Shown here piece by piece: positions 28,457 through 36,462 of a stretch of 64,000 nucleotides of DNA. Position numbers and translations under genes: made by a program. Each line of letters begins with the position of its first letter. Position 1 is the first letter of the stretch. A model generated the notes under the pieces. That model worked only from the letters and a program-made list of their open reading frames with translations. It made no database searches and had not been told where the DNA came from. Origin of the DNA: Rhizobium grahamii CCGE 502 (GTDB taxonomy: Bacteria; Pseudomonadota; Alphaproteobacteria; Rhizobiales; Rhizobiaceae); contig NZ_AEYE02000035.1 in the NCBI RefSeq assembly GCF_000298315.2, forward strand, positions 186,001 to 250,000. The letters are read 5' to 3'.

Positions 28457-29194
28457 ATGACAATCAAGGTTACCATCTGGAACGAAGGCCGCCATGAGCA
28501 ACTGCACAAGGAGGTTCAGGACATTTATCCCGACCGTATTGACGGCGCGATTGCGACAGGGATCGACAATGCCGACTTCGAGATACGCCGGGGAACGCTC
28601 GATGACCCGCATGAGGGATTGCCGGACAATCTTCTCAACGACACCGATGTCCTACTGTGGTGGGGGCATATGGCGCATCAAGAGGTAAGTGACGCCCTGA
28701 TCGACCGGATCCAGCAACGTGTCCTAAAGGGAATGGGTCTGCTCGTTCTCCATTCCGGCCATCACTCGAAGTTGTTCCGCCGTTTGATGGGAACGAACGC
28801 AAACCTTTCGTGGCGCGAAACGCCACAAGGCGATCTCGAGCGGGTATGGGTCGTTGATCCATCCCATCCGATCGCCGAGGGGCTGCCCCCTTATTTCGAA
28901 GTCAATGCTTCCGAAATGTATGGCGAACCCTTCGACATTCCTCAACCCGACGAACTGGTTTTCATCTCGTGGTACTCTGGGGGTGAGGTGTTCCGCAGCG
29001 GATGCACATTCCGACGTGGCCGCGGCCGCATCTTCTTCTTCAGTCCTGGGCACGAGACTTATCCGATCTACCACGACAAGACCGTGCACAAGGTGATTTC
29101 CAACGGGATCCGCTGGGCGACGCAGTCCCATACCGATGGCCGGATCCTCGAGAACTGGCACAGGGCCGTACCGCTTCACGAGCGCCCTGCATAA
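28457..29194 (+). CDS. ThuA-like protein (trehalose utilisation family)
   Basis: A 245-residue protein of the ThuA family, which has a class-I glutamine-amidotransferase-like fold. Recognisable parts are VTIWNEGRHEQ, DTDVLLWWGHMAHQEV, GLLVLHSGHHSKLFRRLMG and RIFFFSPGHETYPIYHD. In Sinorhizobium and Agrobacterium ThuA acts with the oxidoreductase ThuB on trehalose, maltose or sucrose. The oxidoreductase at 22956 could be the ThuB counterpart here, although it is divergent rather than downstream. It is the last gene of the importer operon. Confidence 0.87.
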   Translation: MTIKVTIWNEGRHEQLHKEVQDIYPDRIDGAIATGIDNADFEIRRGTLDDPHEGLPDNLLNDTDVLLWWGHMAHQEVSDALIDRIQQRVLKGMGLLVLHSGHHSKLFRRLMGTNANLSWRETPQGDLERVWVVDPSHPIAEGLPPYFEVNASEMYGEPFDIPQPDELVFISWYSGGEVFRSGCTFRRGRGRIFFFSPGHETYPIYHDKTVHKVISNGIRWATQSHTDGRILENWHRAVPLHERPA

Positions 29195-29212
29195 AAAGTC
29201 TTTGGACATTAA

Positions 29213-29237
29213 AGACCGGCCCTTCTGGGGTCGGTCT
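29213..29237 (+). terminator. Probable terminator after the ThuA operon
   Basis: AGACCGGCCC and GGGTCGGTCT form a stem with one mismatch and a 5-base loop, 18 bp after the thuA-like stop. The T-run is poor, so termination may be partial. Confidence 0.5.
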
Positions 29238-29396
29238 AAGATCCTCAGCACACGCAGGCGGCCCCATCTTCCTGGCCGCTTCGAGAGCAATTCTACGTTG
29301 CGACCTATTCGCATCGTGTCCGATCCGGTGGCCAGGCATCGATCTTCTCTCCAGCACATCCAGCTGTTCAGGCTTATTCGAGACACGAGGTCGAGC

Positions 29397-30680
29397 TCAC
29401 CCGGTCCGGCGCGATCCGGCCCCTCGTGCACGAACCAGTGCCATCAACATTGGACCGATCGAGAACTCGCCGCGCTCTGCCCTTCGCGTCAGATCACGCA
29501 GATAGGCGCCAGCTGAATTGATGTGTCCGCCCCGTTCGAGAATGCACGCCATAACGGTTGCCGCGTTTTCCGCTCCCATCGTGTTGCACGCGTCCTCGTA
29601 CGCTGACGCGCTGACACCGAGGGTGCCCCGCACCACAACCGCTGCTGCCATCATATCTCGCCAACTGGTAATCGAGCCACCCGGGCCATAGCTTGCCATA
29701 TCCGGGCAGGCCTGCAGAACCATTGCGAGCGGGAAGGACTTTAGACCCGAATTGTCGTTTCCGGAGCGGTCCTGCGGATTGAACCCACTTAGCCCACCTG
29801 ATCTCTGTCTCGTCCTTTCAGCAGGTGGCTCAATCGTGGACGCCGGATTTGCCTCCTGCTTTGTTTCAAAAGCTGGTTCAAGATCAAAAGTAGAGTCGGG
29901 GTTTGAATTATGTATGTGCCGTTCATTTCGGGCGGGATTGCCGCTCGTTTTCTTTGATTTCAGCAATGTTTCCAGTCTGTTGGCAATATCGTCACGCAAG
30001 ATCTGCATCGCCTCCAGCGCTGCGGCTATTTCATCGGCTGTCGGCGTTCTCGGCAGGGCGTCGACAAGTTCACGGAAATAGGTGAAGGCGGTTTCCCAGT
30101 CTCCCGGAAGTTCCTCGTCGATCGCGGTCTCGATCAGTTTGGAAACATCCCGGCGGCAGAGGGTGAATTGCTCCCGCAGTCTTTGCAGGTGCAGCCGCTG
30201 CTCTGCGACCTCAGCTGCGAGCGCCTCGATTTCCTCGGCACGGACGATCAAGGGTGCGAGGGAGAAGCCGAACGCATCTCCGACCGCCCCCCCCTTGTTT
30301 CTGCGGGCGTACCGCTTTCCATTCGGACTATCCTTGCGGATGATCAGGCCGGCCTCGACAAGCACGGCGAGATGGCGGCGGATCGTCTGCTCGGCCATGC
30401 CATGCGAACGCAGTGACAACTGGCTGTTTGACGGGAACACGATAAGCCCGTTTTCCTCGGACAGGAGGCCTGCCGGGTAGAAGCTCAGCAAGGCGTTGAG
30501 GACCGCCAGCGCCCGGTCGGTTACGCCGAGCAGTGGCTTTGCTTCGCAAAGCGCCCTGTAGATCTTCCATTTGTCGACCGATCGATCGGGCTTGAGTTCG
30601 CTCGCGGCCTTCTGGCTGGAGAGCATGCCAAGTGTCATCGACCGCCGCCCGAAAGGCGTCGTCACATGTCCTGTTTCCAT
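29397..30680 (-). CDS. repC: Replication initiator RepC
   Basis: A 427-residue initiator that opens the replicon's origin. It begins METGHVTTPFGRRSMTLGML, the conserved RepC start, followed by a winged-helix DNA-binding domain (LIVFPSNSQLSLRSHGMAEQ, TIRRHLAVLVEAGLI) and a C-terminal domain that includes SWRDMMAAAVVVRGTLGVS. Start 30680 was chosen over an in-frame GTG at 30689 because AAGGTGAAGG directly precedes it. It is third in repABC; the 152-bp gap to repB encodes the antisense RNA. Length and domains are normal, so the replicon should be functional. Confidence 0.96.
   Translation of the reverse strand: METGHVTTPFGRRSMTLGMLSSQKAASELKPDRSVDKWKIYRALCEAKPLLGVTDRALAVLNALLSFYPAGLLSEENGLIVFPSNSQLSLRSHGMAEQTIRRHLAVLVEAGLIIRKDSPNGKRYARRNKGGAVGDAFGFSLAPLIVRAEEIEALAAEVAEQRLHLQRLREQFTLCRRDVSKLIETAIDEELPGDWETAFTYFRELVDALPRTPTADEIAAALEAMQILRDDIANRLETLLKSKKTSGNPARNERHIHNSNPDSTFDLEPAFETKQEANPASTIEPPAERTRQRSGGLSGFNPQDRSGNDNSGLKSFPLAMVLQACPDMASYGPGGSITSWRDMMAAAVVVRGTLGVSASAYEDACNTMGAENAATVMACILERGGHINSAGAYLRDLTRRAERGEFSIGPMLMALVRARGAGSRRTG
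29880..29975. other. Candidate oriV: A/T-rich stretch inside repC
   Basis: In characterised repABC replicons the origin lies in an A/T-rich part of repC. This segment, with runs such as TTTGAATTATGTATG and GTTTTCTTTGATTTCAG, is the clearest A/T-rich patch in the gene. Boundaries are approximate. Confidence 0.45.
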
Positions 30681-30682
30681 CA

Positions 30683-30700
30683 CCTTCACCTTGACGAAGG
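30683..30700 (-). promoter_or_regulatory. repC: Hairpin over the repC ribosome-binding site (S-element)
   Basis: In the repC mRNA CCTTC pairs with GAAGG, which is the ribosome site in front of the repC ATG. repABC replicons use such a hairpin, induced by the antisense RNA, to shut off RepC translation. Confidence 0.55.
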
Positions 30701-30735
30701 CAAAAGAAATCCACTCACCAAAGAGGTGCCCATAC

Positions 30736-30764
30736 TTGACAGGGATTCACGGAAATGCGATTCT
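30736..30764 (+). promoter_or_regulatory. Promoter of the repABC antisense RNA
   Basis: A perfect -35 TTGACA at 30736-30741 is followed after 17 bp by a weak -10 (GATTCT, 30759-30764). It faces the repABC operon from inside the repB-repC gap. Confidence 0.6.
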
Positions 30765-30769
30765 CTAGC

Positions 30770-30820
30770 TGCTAACCTATGAGAAGGGCTTCCGCGACGG
30801 CAACGTTCGGGAGCTTTTTT
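30770..30820 (+). ncRNA. repABC counter-transcribed antisense RNA (incompatibility RNA)
   Basis: A small RNA of about 50 nt on the strand opposite to repABC. It starts downstream of the TTGACA promoter and ends in an intrinsic terminator: GCTTCCG (30788-30794) pairs with CGGGAGC (30808-30814, one G-U pair) followed by TTTTTT. Position, size and structure match the ctRNA that limits RepC synthesis and copy number in repABC plasmids and determines incompatibility. Confidence 0.82.
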
Positions 30821-30832
30821 CTTTTGCGACGT

Positions 30833-31831
30833 TCATCCTTTGCTGTTGCGTTGTGTCGACTGCACGAACTCGCTGTGAAGCGACTCCATGCGATCGTTGA
30901 GAAAATCGATAAAACTGGGCGCAACCGCTTTGTTGAAGCTGATCTTCGACCCAGACTTGGCATGACTGACAGTCGCAAGCAGAAAACCGTTTGCGCGAAT
31001 TTCGGTGGCGGCTTTCAGTGAGGACGCCGGGCCAGGTTCGGACTTCAGGGCCGAGAGAGCCACGGCAAACCGATCCTTGGGGCCGCCATGTCTGTCCTGG
31101 CCGAGCGACTGGCGGATACGGTCTGCCCCGTCCTGGCTGGCGGCGAATGCATCGGCGAAATCAATCCAGCGACGACGGCCAATCTCGGGCGAGGGACCAA
31201 TTTGCACCAAAACGTCTCGCGGGATTGCCGTGGCGATCCGCAGCATCTCGGAGATATGCGACTTTCCGGTCGCAAGTGATGCGCAGATGACATCGCGCCG
31301 GTAGCCGGCCTGCTCCTGCGAGAGCGCAAATGCACATTTCTCGATAAAGGACAGATCGTTGCGGTTGGCGTTCTCCTCGCCCTGAAAGATGATTGCTTCT
31401 TCATCGCTGAGGTCACGCACGATTGCTCGGAACTTCAACCCAAGCATCTTGACTGCGGCGAGGCGACGTCGCCCGAACACGATCTGATATGGCGCACCAC
31501 CACCCTTGAAAGGACGGATGAGACCGGGGACGATCTGGCCGCGCTCCCTTATCGACGCAGCTATTTCCTCGATTGCGGCGTCGTCGTAGGCGCCGTCAAA
31601 GCGGTCCGGGATGGAGGATGGCGCGACTTCAACCGGGTCGACGTCCACGACCTGGTCTCCGTCTTTCAGCAGTCTGTCGAGGGCCTCGCCTTTTTCCTGG
31701 ATCTGCCGAACGCCGGCCGCGACCTTGAGGAGGTGCGGGGACGAGGTGGGCTTCACGCTCGGCGCAGCGCTCGGCTGCTCAAGCTGACCGAGCACGTTGG
31801 CGAACATTCCGCGGGAATCCTTGCGGCTCAT
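30833..31831 (-). CDS. repB: Partition protein RepB (ParB family)
   Basis: A 332-residue centromere-binding protein. It has the ParB N-terminal nuclease-like domain (IAASIRERGQIVPGLIRPFK, YQIVFGRRRLAAVKMLG, FQGEENANRNDLSFIEKCAF), a central helix-turn-helix and a C-terminal dimerisation region. The ATG at 31831 overlaps the repA stop (ATGA), so the two are coupled; a second possible ATG is at 31843. Its presumed binding sites, three copies of a 16-bp palindrome, lie about 17 kb away at 13161-13737. Confidence 0.95.
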   Translation of the reverse strand: MSRKDSRGMFANVLGQLEQPSAAPSVKPTSSPHLLKVAAGVRQIQEKGEALDRLLKDGDQVVDVDPVEVAPSSIPDRFDGAYDDAAIEEIAASIRERGQIVPGLIRPFKGGGAPYQIVFGRRRLAAVKMLGLKFRAIVRDLSDEEAIIFQGEENANRNDLSFIEKCAFALSQEQAGYRRDVICASLATGKSHISEMLRIATAIPRDVLVQIGPSPEIGRRRWIDFADAFAASQDGADRIRQSLGQDRHGGPKDRFAVALSALKSEPGPASSLKAATEIRANGFLLATVSHAKSGSKISFNKAVAPSFIDFLNDRMESLHSEFVQSTQRNSKG

Positions 31832-33006
31832 TCGCGCCCCCATGCCGCCCAGAGCAGCTTCTCGATTTCGGCATTGGCGGCGTTGATGGACTCCATGGCT
31901 CGGTCATAGGTTTTGGGTGCCGAGAATCGCGAACGCTGCACCTCATAAAGGCTTTGCTTCCAGGTCAGGGCATCGGCAACCGCGGTCGATTTGGTTACCA
32001 TGTTCAACAGCAGGTCCTCACCGAAGACCTGCCGCATCAACGCGGTCATGTTTGCTTGTGGATGATCGTTGGCCTCGAACTTTGTGACGAGAAATTTTGC
32101 GAAATCCCATTGTGCGGAGGTGCCCATCTCGCTCAGGATCTGCATGTAGGACGAAGCGAGTTCCAGGAACTTTCCCGTTGAATCGACGTCCAGCATATGC
32201 GCGGGAACCGGGATGATCACACCGGTGGCGGCCGTCAGGGACGATAGTGTGAGGAAGTTCAGGGATGGAGCCGAATCCATCAGGATGACGTCATAATCAC
32301 CCGCCACCTGCTCAAGCGCCTGGGATACGCGCAGCAGGAAGCTGGTGCCCCCGTTCTTGCGCATCTCGAGTGCAACCGCGGTCTCGAACTCGGTCAGATC
32401 AAGACCGGCACAGATCACATCGAAGCCAGCGATATGGGTGGAGTGGATGAGGGACTTTGTCGGCTTCGGGTCCGTGAAGCGGATGGCAGCATAAAGCGTT
32501 TCATCTTCGCGCGGATCGAAGTCGGGAAGCATCCCATGCAGGCTGGTCAGTGACGCCTGAGGATCGAGATCGACTGCCAAGACACGATAGCCCTTCAGAG
32601 CGAGGTAGTGGCCAAGGTGAATGGTCGTGGACGTCTTGCTCGACCCGCCCTTGAAGTTGGTGACCGCGAGGATCTGGCACTCTTCATCGGCGACGCGTCT
32701 CGGGTTCATCCACTTCTTGCGGCCCTTTTCGGCGAGCATCATGCGCAGTTCGAGGATTTGCTCGAGCGTGTACATGCGCCGGCCATTGGTCGTGGTTTCG
32801 GGCGCCGGCCCCTTCTCCTTGAGAACGATCTGCCTGATATAGGCTTCCGACACGTCCAGAAGCCCTGCGACCTCGGATGAAGAAAATTTCCGCATCTCGC
32901 GGCGCGCGTCAGGTGGATACTGCGCCATCGAAAGATTTTGCAGGGCAAGCTCCAATTTGGTGGAAAAGCTCTGCATAAAGTCGAGGCTGCTCAGGTGCCG
33001 ATTCAC
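31828..33006 (-). CDS. repA: Partition ATPase RepA (ParA family)
   Basis: A 392-residue ParA-type ATPase that segregates the replicon and represses its own operon. An N-terminal MerR-like helix-turn-helix (FSSSEVAGLLDVSEAYIRQI) precedes a deviant Walker A, KGGSSKTS, at residues 119-126. Further conserved segments are VLAVDLDPQASLTSL and VILMDSAPSLN. It is the first gene of repABC; the promoter should lie in the 417-bp gap after 33006. Confidence 0.96.
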   Translation of the reverse strand: MNRHLSSLDFMQSFSTKLELALQNLSMAQYPPDARREMRKFSSSEVAGLLDVSEAYIRQIVLKEKGPAPETTTNGRRMYTLEQILELRMMLAEKGRKKWMNPRRVADEECQILAVTNFKGGSSKTSTTIHLGHYLALKGYRVLAVDLDPQASLTSLHGMLPDFDPREDETLYAAIRFTDPKPTKSLIHSTHIAGFDVICAGLDLTEFETAVALEMRKNGGTSFLLRVSQALEQVAGDYDVILMDSAPSLNFLTLSSLTAATGVIIPVPAHMLDVDSTGKFLELASSYMQILSEMGTSAQWDFAKFLVTKFEANDHPQANMTALMRQVFGEDLLLNMVTKSTAVADALTWKQSLYEVQRSRFSAPKTYDRAMESINAANAEIEKLLWAAWGRE

Positions 33007-33423
33007 GTTTCTTCCCTCAGTTCGCTTCTATGATCCAGATGCTGGCATCGTTCGCGAATGATTGTTCTGTCAGTTGTTTCGCCGGATGGCGATAATTCGA
33101 TAATTTTCCGTAGTTTGAGAACTAGCTCGATTCGAGAGATTCGGCAAATGCTTCGCGCCGGCCGCGTCTCTCCGAAAATGGCCAAAATCGCCCGCGGGAT
33201 GCTACCCGGTCAGTCAATCTGGCCGCCTTTGCAGGACCAAGGTCTGATCTGCCATGGACCGATGGTCTGAACGGGGCTGCCACACCATCCTAACGTTTGA
33301 CGCGCGGGCCGATCGGAATAATGTTCACGGTCCAGACGAACTGGACGGCCGGACGATGCGGGCCCCCGGCTTCGACTACCAAAGCACGGTGCCACCTGTC
33401 ACGAGCGAGGAGATCGGCCAGTC
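33007..33423. other. Intergenic region upstream of repA
   Basis: This gap must hold the repABC promoter and probably the RepA operators. A/T-rich words repeat (GATAATTCGATAATTTT near 33089-33106), but I see no clean palindrome or parS-type site and no convincing gene. Confidence 0.5.
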
Positions 33424-34077
33424 ATGAAAACAGCAATCCGCGTTGCAGTGGTCGATGACCATCCGCTGTTCAGGGAAGGAGTGGCGCGGAGCCTGTCAGA
33501 AATCGAAGGGTTCGAGATCGTCGCGGAAGGACGCTCGAAGGACGATGCCATCAAGATTGCAGAGGATCGGCAGCCCGACGTACTGCTCCTCGATATTTCC
33601 ATGCCCGGCGGCGGTTTGAATGCGATCTCTGCGATCATCGAACGGGTTCCGACGCAGAAGATCGTCATGCTGACGGTTTCGGAGTCCAGTGACGACGTCA
33701 CGGCAGCGCTCGATCGAGGCGCGAAAGGCTATGTCCTGAAAGGCGTTGGGGCGAGAACGCTTGCCGAAATCATTCGTAATATAGCAGCTGGTGAAAGTTA
33801 TGTGGCGCCAGCCCTTTCGGCTCGTCTGCTTTCCAACCGCTCCACGCCGGAGCCCCGCAGGCAAACCGCGATCGCGACCCTCACCAACCGTGAGCACGAA
33901 GTGCTTCACCTTGTCGCTTCGGGATTGAGCAACAAGCTCGTTGCGCGCAAGCTCGACCTACACGAGAAGACAATCAAGCATCACATGACCCAGATTATGG
34001 CCAAGCTCGGGGTTGGCAATCGAACCGAGGCTGCGATGGCATTGCGCGACGTCATTGACGAGCGAAACGACCAGTGA
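33424..34077 (+). CDS. NarL/LuxR-type response regulator, orphan
   Basis: A 217-residue two-domain regulator. The receiver domain has the acidic pair in [10 protein letters not shown], the phosphorylated Asp in [12 protein letters not shown] and the conserved Lys in GYVLKGVG. A LuxR helix-turn-helix follows from about residue 148 ([35 protein letters not shown]). No histidine kinase gene lies next to it, so its partner is elsewhere. GAGGAG precedes the ATG. It ends 15 bp before a convergent Lrp-type gene. Targets cannot be deduced. Confidence 0.9.
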   Translation: MKTAIRVAVVDDHPLFREGVARSLSEIEGFEIVAEGRSKDDAIKIAEDRQPDVLLLDISMPGGGLNAISAIIERVPTQKIVMLTVSESSDDVTAALDRGAKGYVLKGVGARTLAEIIRNIAAGESYVAPALSARLLSNRSTPEPRRQTAIATLTNREHEVLHLVASGLSNKLVARKLDLHEKTIKHHMTQIMAKLGVGNRTEAAMALRDVIDERNDQ

Positions 34078-34092
34078 TGCCTTCCAAACCCT

Positions 34093-34560
34093 TCAAACCG
34101 GGACAGACGTCGAATATTTGACGCGTTTCAACGCGAAATGCGATGAGGACGTTGCCACCGCATGGTGTGTCAGTATGCCTTTCATGAGTAAACGCTCGTA
34201 GTCCCGTACATCAGCGACAGCGACGCGCAACAGATAGTCCCAATCTCCCGACATCGAGTAACATTCGAGCACCTCTTCATGGCTTTCGGCAAAGCGCTCA
34301 AAGTCGCTTCTCGCAACCGGATCATGCAATTTCATGCGAACCTGACAGAACACTGTCAGGCCCCGTCCGACGGACTCGGGGCTGACGAGCCTGACGGTCG
34401 GTCCAAGCATTCCGGATGCTTCAAGCGCCTTGATCCGCCGCCAGCAGGAAGCAGCGGAGGCACCTACGCGCTCGGCGAGCGCCGCGTGGCTGAGGTCGCC
34501 TTCAATCTGCAGCAGTCGAAGGATTTTGCGGTCCACATTGTCGATATCAGGCGATTTCAT
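34093..34560 (-). CDS. Lrp/AsnC-family transcriptional regulator
   Basis: A 155-residue Lrp-type protein with helix-turn-helix (ILRLLQIEGDLSHAALAERV, SAASCWRRIKALEASGML) and RAM domain (SGDWDYLLRVAVADVRDYER). The start at 34560 is supported by GAGAAG upstream. Neither neighbour is an obvious amino-acid gene, so its target is not evident. It is the third Lrp-type regulator in the window and the only one without an adjacent catabolic gene. Confidence 0.88.
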   Translation of the reverse strand: MKSPDIDNVDRKILRLLQIEGDLSHAALAERVGASAASCWRRIKALEASGMLGPTVRLVSPESVGRGLTVFCQVRMKLHDPVARSDFERFAESHEEVLECYSMSGDWDYLLRVAVADVRDYERLLMKGILTHHAVATSSSHFALKRVKYSTSVPV

Positions 34561-34764
34561 CGGCTTCTCTCGGCTTTCGATGCGCATTTCTCGGCGGCGC
34601 CTGGTTGAAACAGACCAGCCCCGGACATGTTCATGAATTATTTGGTTCAGCGAACATGCAATGCTGCGGCGCAAATTACACCGAAAAAAGTCTCAACCGA
34701 AAAGAACGTTCCAATGAACCGCGTTAGCCTGCCCCAACCGCGCCTATGTCGCCGATCAGGCGGG

Positions 34765-34902
34765 CTAGCCGAACAGGGTGAAGTATCCCCAGACGGCGAC
34801 GAGCAGCGCAAGCACGCCTGCTGCTATCGCGAGCTTCCGTAGGCGCGGCCTTGGCGGCCTTGGAGGTTTCGGACGTCGGAACTGAATAACATTATCGTTC
34901 AT
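34765..34902 (-). CDS. Small single-membrane-span protein (45 residues)
   Basis: A 45-residue protein: a polar, proline- and arginine-rich N-terminus (NVIQFRRPKPPRPPRPRLRK) followed by one hydrophobic helix (LAIAAGVLALLVAVWGYFTL). GGAGAAG lies upstream of the ATG at 34902. The layout suggests a small inner-membrane protein with its basic N-terminus in the cytoplasm. Function unknown. Confidence 0.6.
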   Translation of the reverse strand: MNDNVIQFRRPKPPRPPRPRLRKLAIAAGVLALLVAVWGYFTLFG

Positions 34903-34961
34903 CTGTAGGCTTCTCCGTCGAGACCTACCTGTTTCGGGCGAACCGGGACTGTTGTCAAAAA

Positions 34962-34999
34962 GAAAAAGGCGCTCAACCCTGTCGGGGAGCGCCTTTTTC
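34962..34999. terminator. Strong bidirectional terminator without an obvious gene
   Basis: GAAAAAGGCGCTC and GAGCGCCTTTTTC form a 13-bp inverted repeat around a 12-base loop, with T-runs on both strands. No recognised gene ends here on either strand, so it may end a small RNA or limit read-through to the small membrane-protein gene. Confidence 0.75.
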
Positions 35000-35270
35000 T
35001 TTCCCGGACAGCAAACGCGACCACCCCAGTGGGGAAGGACTGCAGGCCGTCGATACGGGCGATGAGCGGTACATGGCACCCTCTCCACGAAATATCAAGG
35101 GGCTGGAATAAATTTCAGTTCCAGCGCTTGGTGCTTGGCCGGACTGACCCCCCAAATGCTTGGCGCCTCGGCAGTGCTTTCCCTGTAACAGCGGCTTCAA
35201 GGGTCGGAAAATTGTGGCGTACTATAAGTGCTGGGGAAACCTGGATCCCATAAATTGAAAGGGTATCGAT
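35000..35270. other. Gap with no recognised gene
   Basis: Short overlapping frames on both strands lack ribosome sites and motifs. One hairpin (GCTGGAA 35102-35108 with TTCCAGC 35119-35125) is visible. It could hold a small RNA ending at the terminator at 34962-34999 on the minus strand, but I cannot show a promoter. Confidence 0.4.
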
Positions 35271-35423
35271 ATGACCAGCTTATCCCACCTGACCGGCGCT
35301 TCCGCATGTGAATCTGCCATGGCCTCCTTCTTTAGCAAAAGGCAGAACCTTCAGCACTCTACCCCTGGCAGATCGATTAAGTCCCTTCCAGTTGGTGAAA
35401 TCGTAACCCGCGACCTGGCGTGA
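35271..35423 (+). CDS. Possible 50-residue small protein
   Basis: ATG at 35271 preceded by AAAGGG at 8 bp spacing opens a 50-codon frame ending in TGA at 35423. The product would be soluble and basic-polar, with no recognised motif. Third-position GC is only moderate. It is the best coding candidate in the 728-bp gap before the acetyltransferase, but it remains uncertain. Confidence 0.3.
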   Translation: MTSLSHLTGASACESAMASFFSKRQNLQHSTPGRSIKSLPVGEIVTRDLA

Positions 35424-35630
35424 TAAATCGTGGTCACGCCCCATATAAGAACGTGCATCCGGTCACGTTCGTAGGAAACTTACCAATGATTTCAGCATTA
35501 ACTCTCGCGCAAAGCGAGTGTCACGACGAAGTCACGACACAGGCCGCGCAGCCTATGCTCTAAGTCGCCGGGTTAGAGTGAACAGGGAGGCATCGGTGGC
35601 GTGAACCACGCAATCGGTGGCATGACGTGA

Positions 35631-36077
35631 ATGCCAATTGTCTACAGATGCATGACCAGGCAAGAGGCGCTTGAAAGCGCGGATATCATTGTGGAAGCCT
35701 ACGCCAAGCATCCCTGGCATGAAGAGTGGACGATCGAAAACGCAATCTCGCGGATCAATGAACTGACGACGACACCCAAATGCCTGGCAGTGGCTGCATT
35801 CGATGGAACGCAGCCGATCGGTTTCGCCTTCGGTCTTCCTCACACCTCCGTCATGGGACGGGGAATACATATCGCGGAAATTGCGATCAGGCCGATGCAC
35901 CAGCGAGGCGGCATCGGTTCGCGCCTGTTGAACCATCTGGAGGCAGAGGCCCGAATACTAGGTTTCGTTTTCGTCTGGCTCGTCTCTCGAAGCAACGGGG
36001 GGGTTGCCGAGTACTACAAGAGTAACGACTACCAGCACTCTGAAAAGCTCTGTGTTTATTCCAAGAAATTGAAGTAG
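35631..36077 (+). CDS. GNAT-family N-acetyltransferase
   Basis: A 148-residue acetyltransferase transferring acetyl from acetyl-CoA to an unknown amine. The acetyl-CoA-binding motif A is clear: HIAEIAIRPMHQRGGIGSRL, with the pyrophosphate loop QRGGIG, followed by FVWLVSRSNGGVAEYYKSND. The ribosome site in front of 35631 is poor; the ATG at 35652 is an alternative. A GC-rich hairpin terminator follows immediately. Not linked to a neighbour. Confidence 0.85.
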   Translation: MPIVYRCMTRQEALESADIIVEAYAKHPWHEEWTIENAISRINELTTTPKCLAVAAFDGTQPIGFAFGLPHTSVMGRGIHIAEIAIRPMHQRGGIGSRLLNHLEAEARILGFVFVWLVSRSNGGVAEYYKSNDYQHSEKLCVYSKKLK

Positions 36078-36101
36078 GCCGGCGCAAGATGCGCCGGCCT
36101 A
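36075..36101 (+). terminator. Terminator after the acetyltransferase gene
   Basis: TAGGCCGGCGCA and TGCGCCGGCCTA form a perfect 12-bp stem with a 3-base loop directly at the stop codon. There is no clear T-run on the plus strand. Confidence 0.6.
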
Positions 36102-36124
36102 TCCCCACAGTCCCCTCATTGCTT

Positions 36125-36376
36125 TCAGTTCAGGCAAATGGAGCCTTTGGTGGCGATCACATCTGCCAATCCATCATGTGGACCGTCGCCGATCTCCCGC
36201 AGAACCTCGTTCAATGCCATTCCAAGGCAATGCATCGCCCCGGCCAGATCGATGTCCTCAGCAGCCCCCTTGGCGAACGCGATCATCCGTGCCAGTGCGA
36301 CCAGTTCATCCAACTCGTCGGATGATCGCTCATCGCCCTGCAAACCTATGGTCCGGCACTCTGATATCGCACTCAT
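36125..36376 (-). CDS. Hypothetical protein (83 residues) downstream of tfuA
   Basis: I do not recognise this protein. The start at 36376 has GGGAGAG upstream. It is soluble and mostly helical, with an acidic N-terminal third (ERSSDELDELVALARMIAFA) and a segment LAGAMHCLGMALNEVLREIG. It follows tfuA on the same strand after 86 bp and could be a distal member of the peptide-modification operon, or independent. Two CCCGTGA words lie in that gap. Confidence 0.6.
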   Translation of the reverse strand: MSAISECRTIGLQGDERSSDELDELVALARMIAFAKGAAEDIDLAGAMHCLGMALNEVLREIGDGPHDGLADVIATKGSICLN

Positions 36377-36462
36377 CACTGCTCTCCCTCGAACAGAATG
36401 GAGACTAATCGGAGCACGCGCAAAAGGCCCGTGAAAAACCCGTGACACACGTTATTGTTGCA

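Noticed and set aside
31805-31817. ATTCCGCGGGAAT near the repB start as a fourth parS site
   Set aside because: It is not a perfect palindrome and lacks the GTT/AAC ends of the three sites at 13.2-13.7 kb.
35000-35270. tRNA gene in the gap before the small open frame
   Set aside because: No cloverleaf, T-arm or acceptor pairing could be assembled from the sequence.
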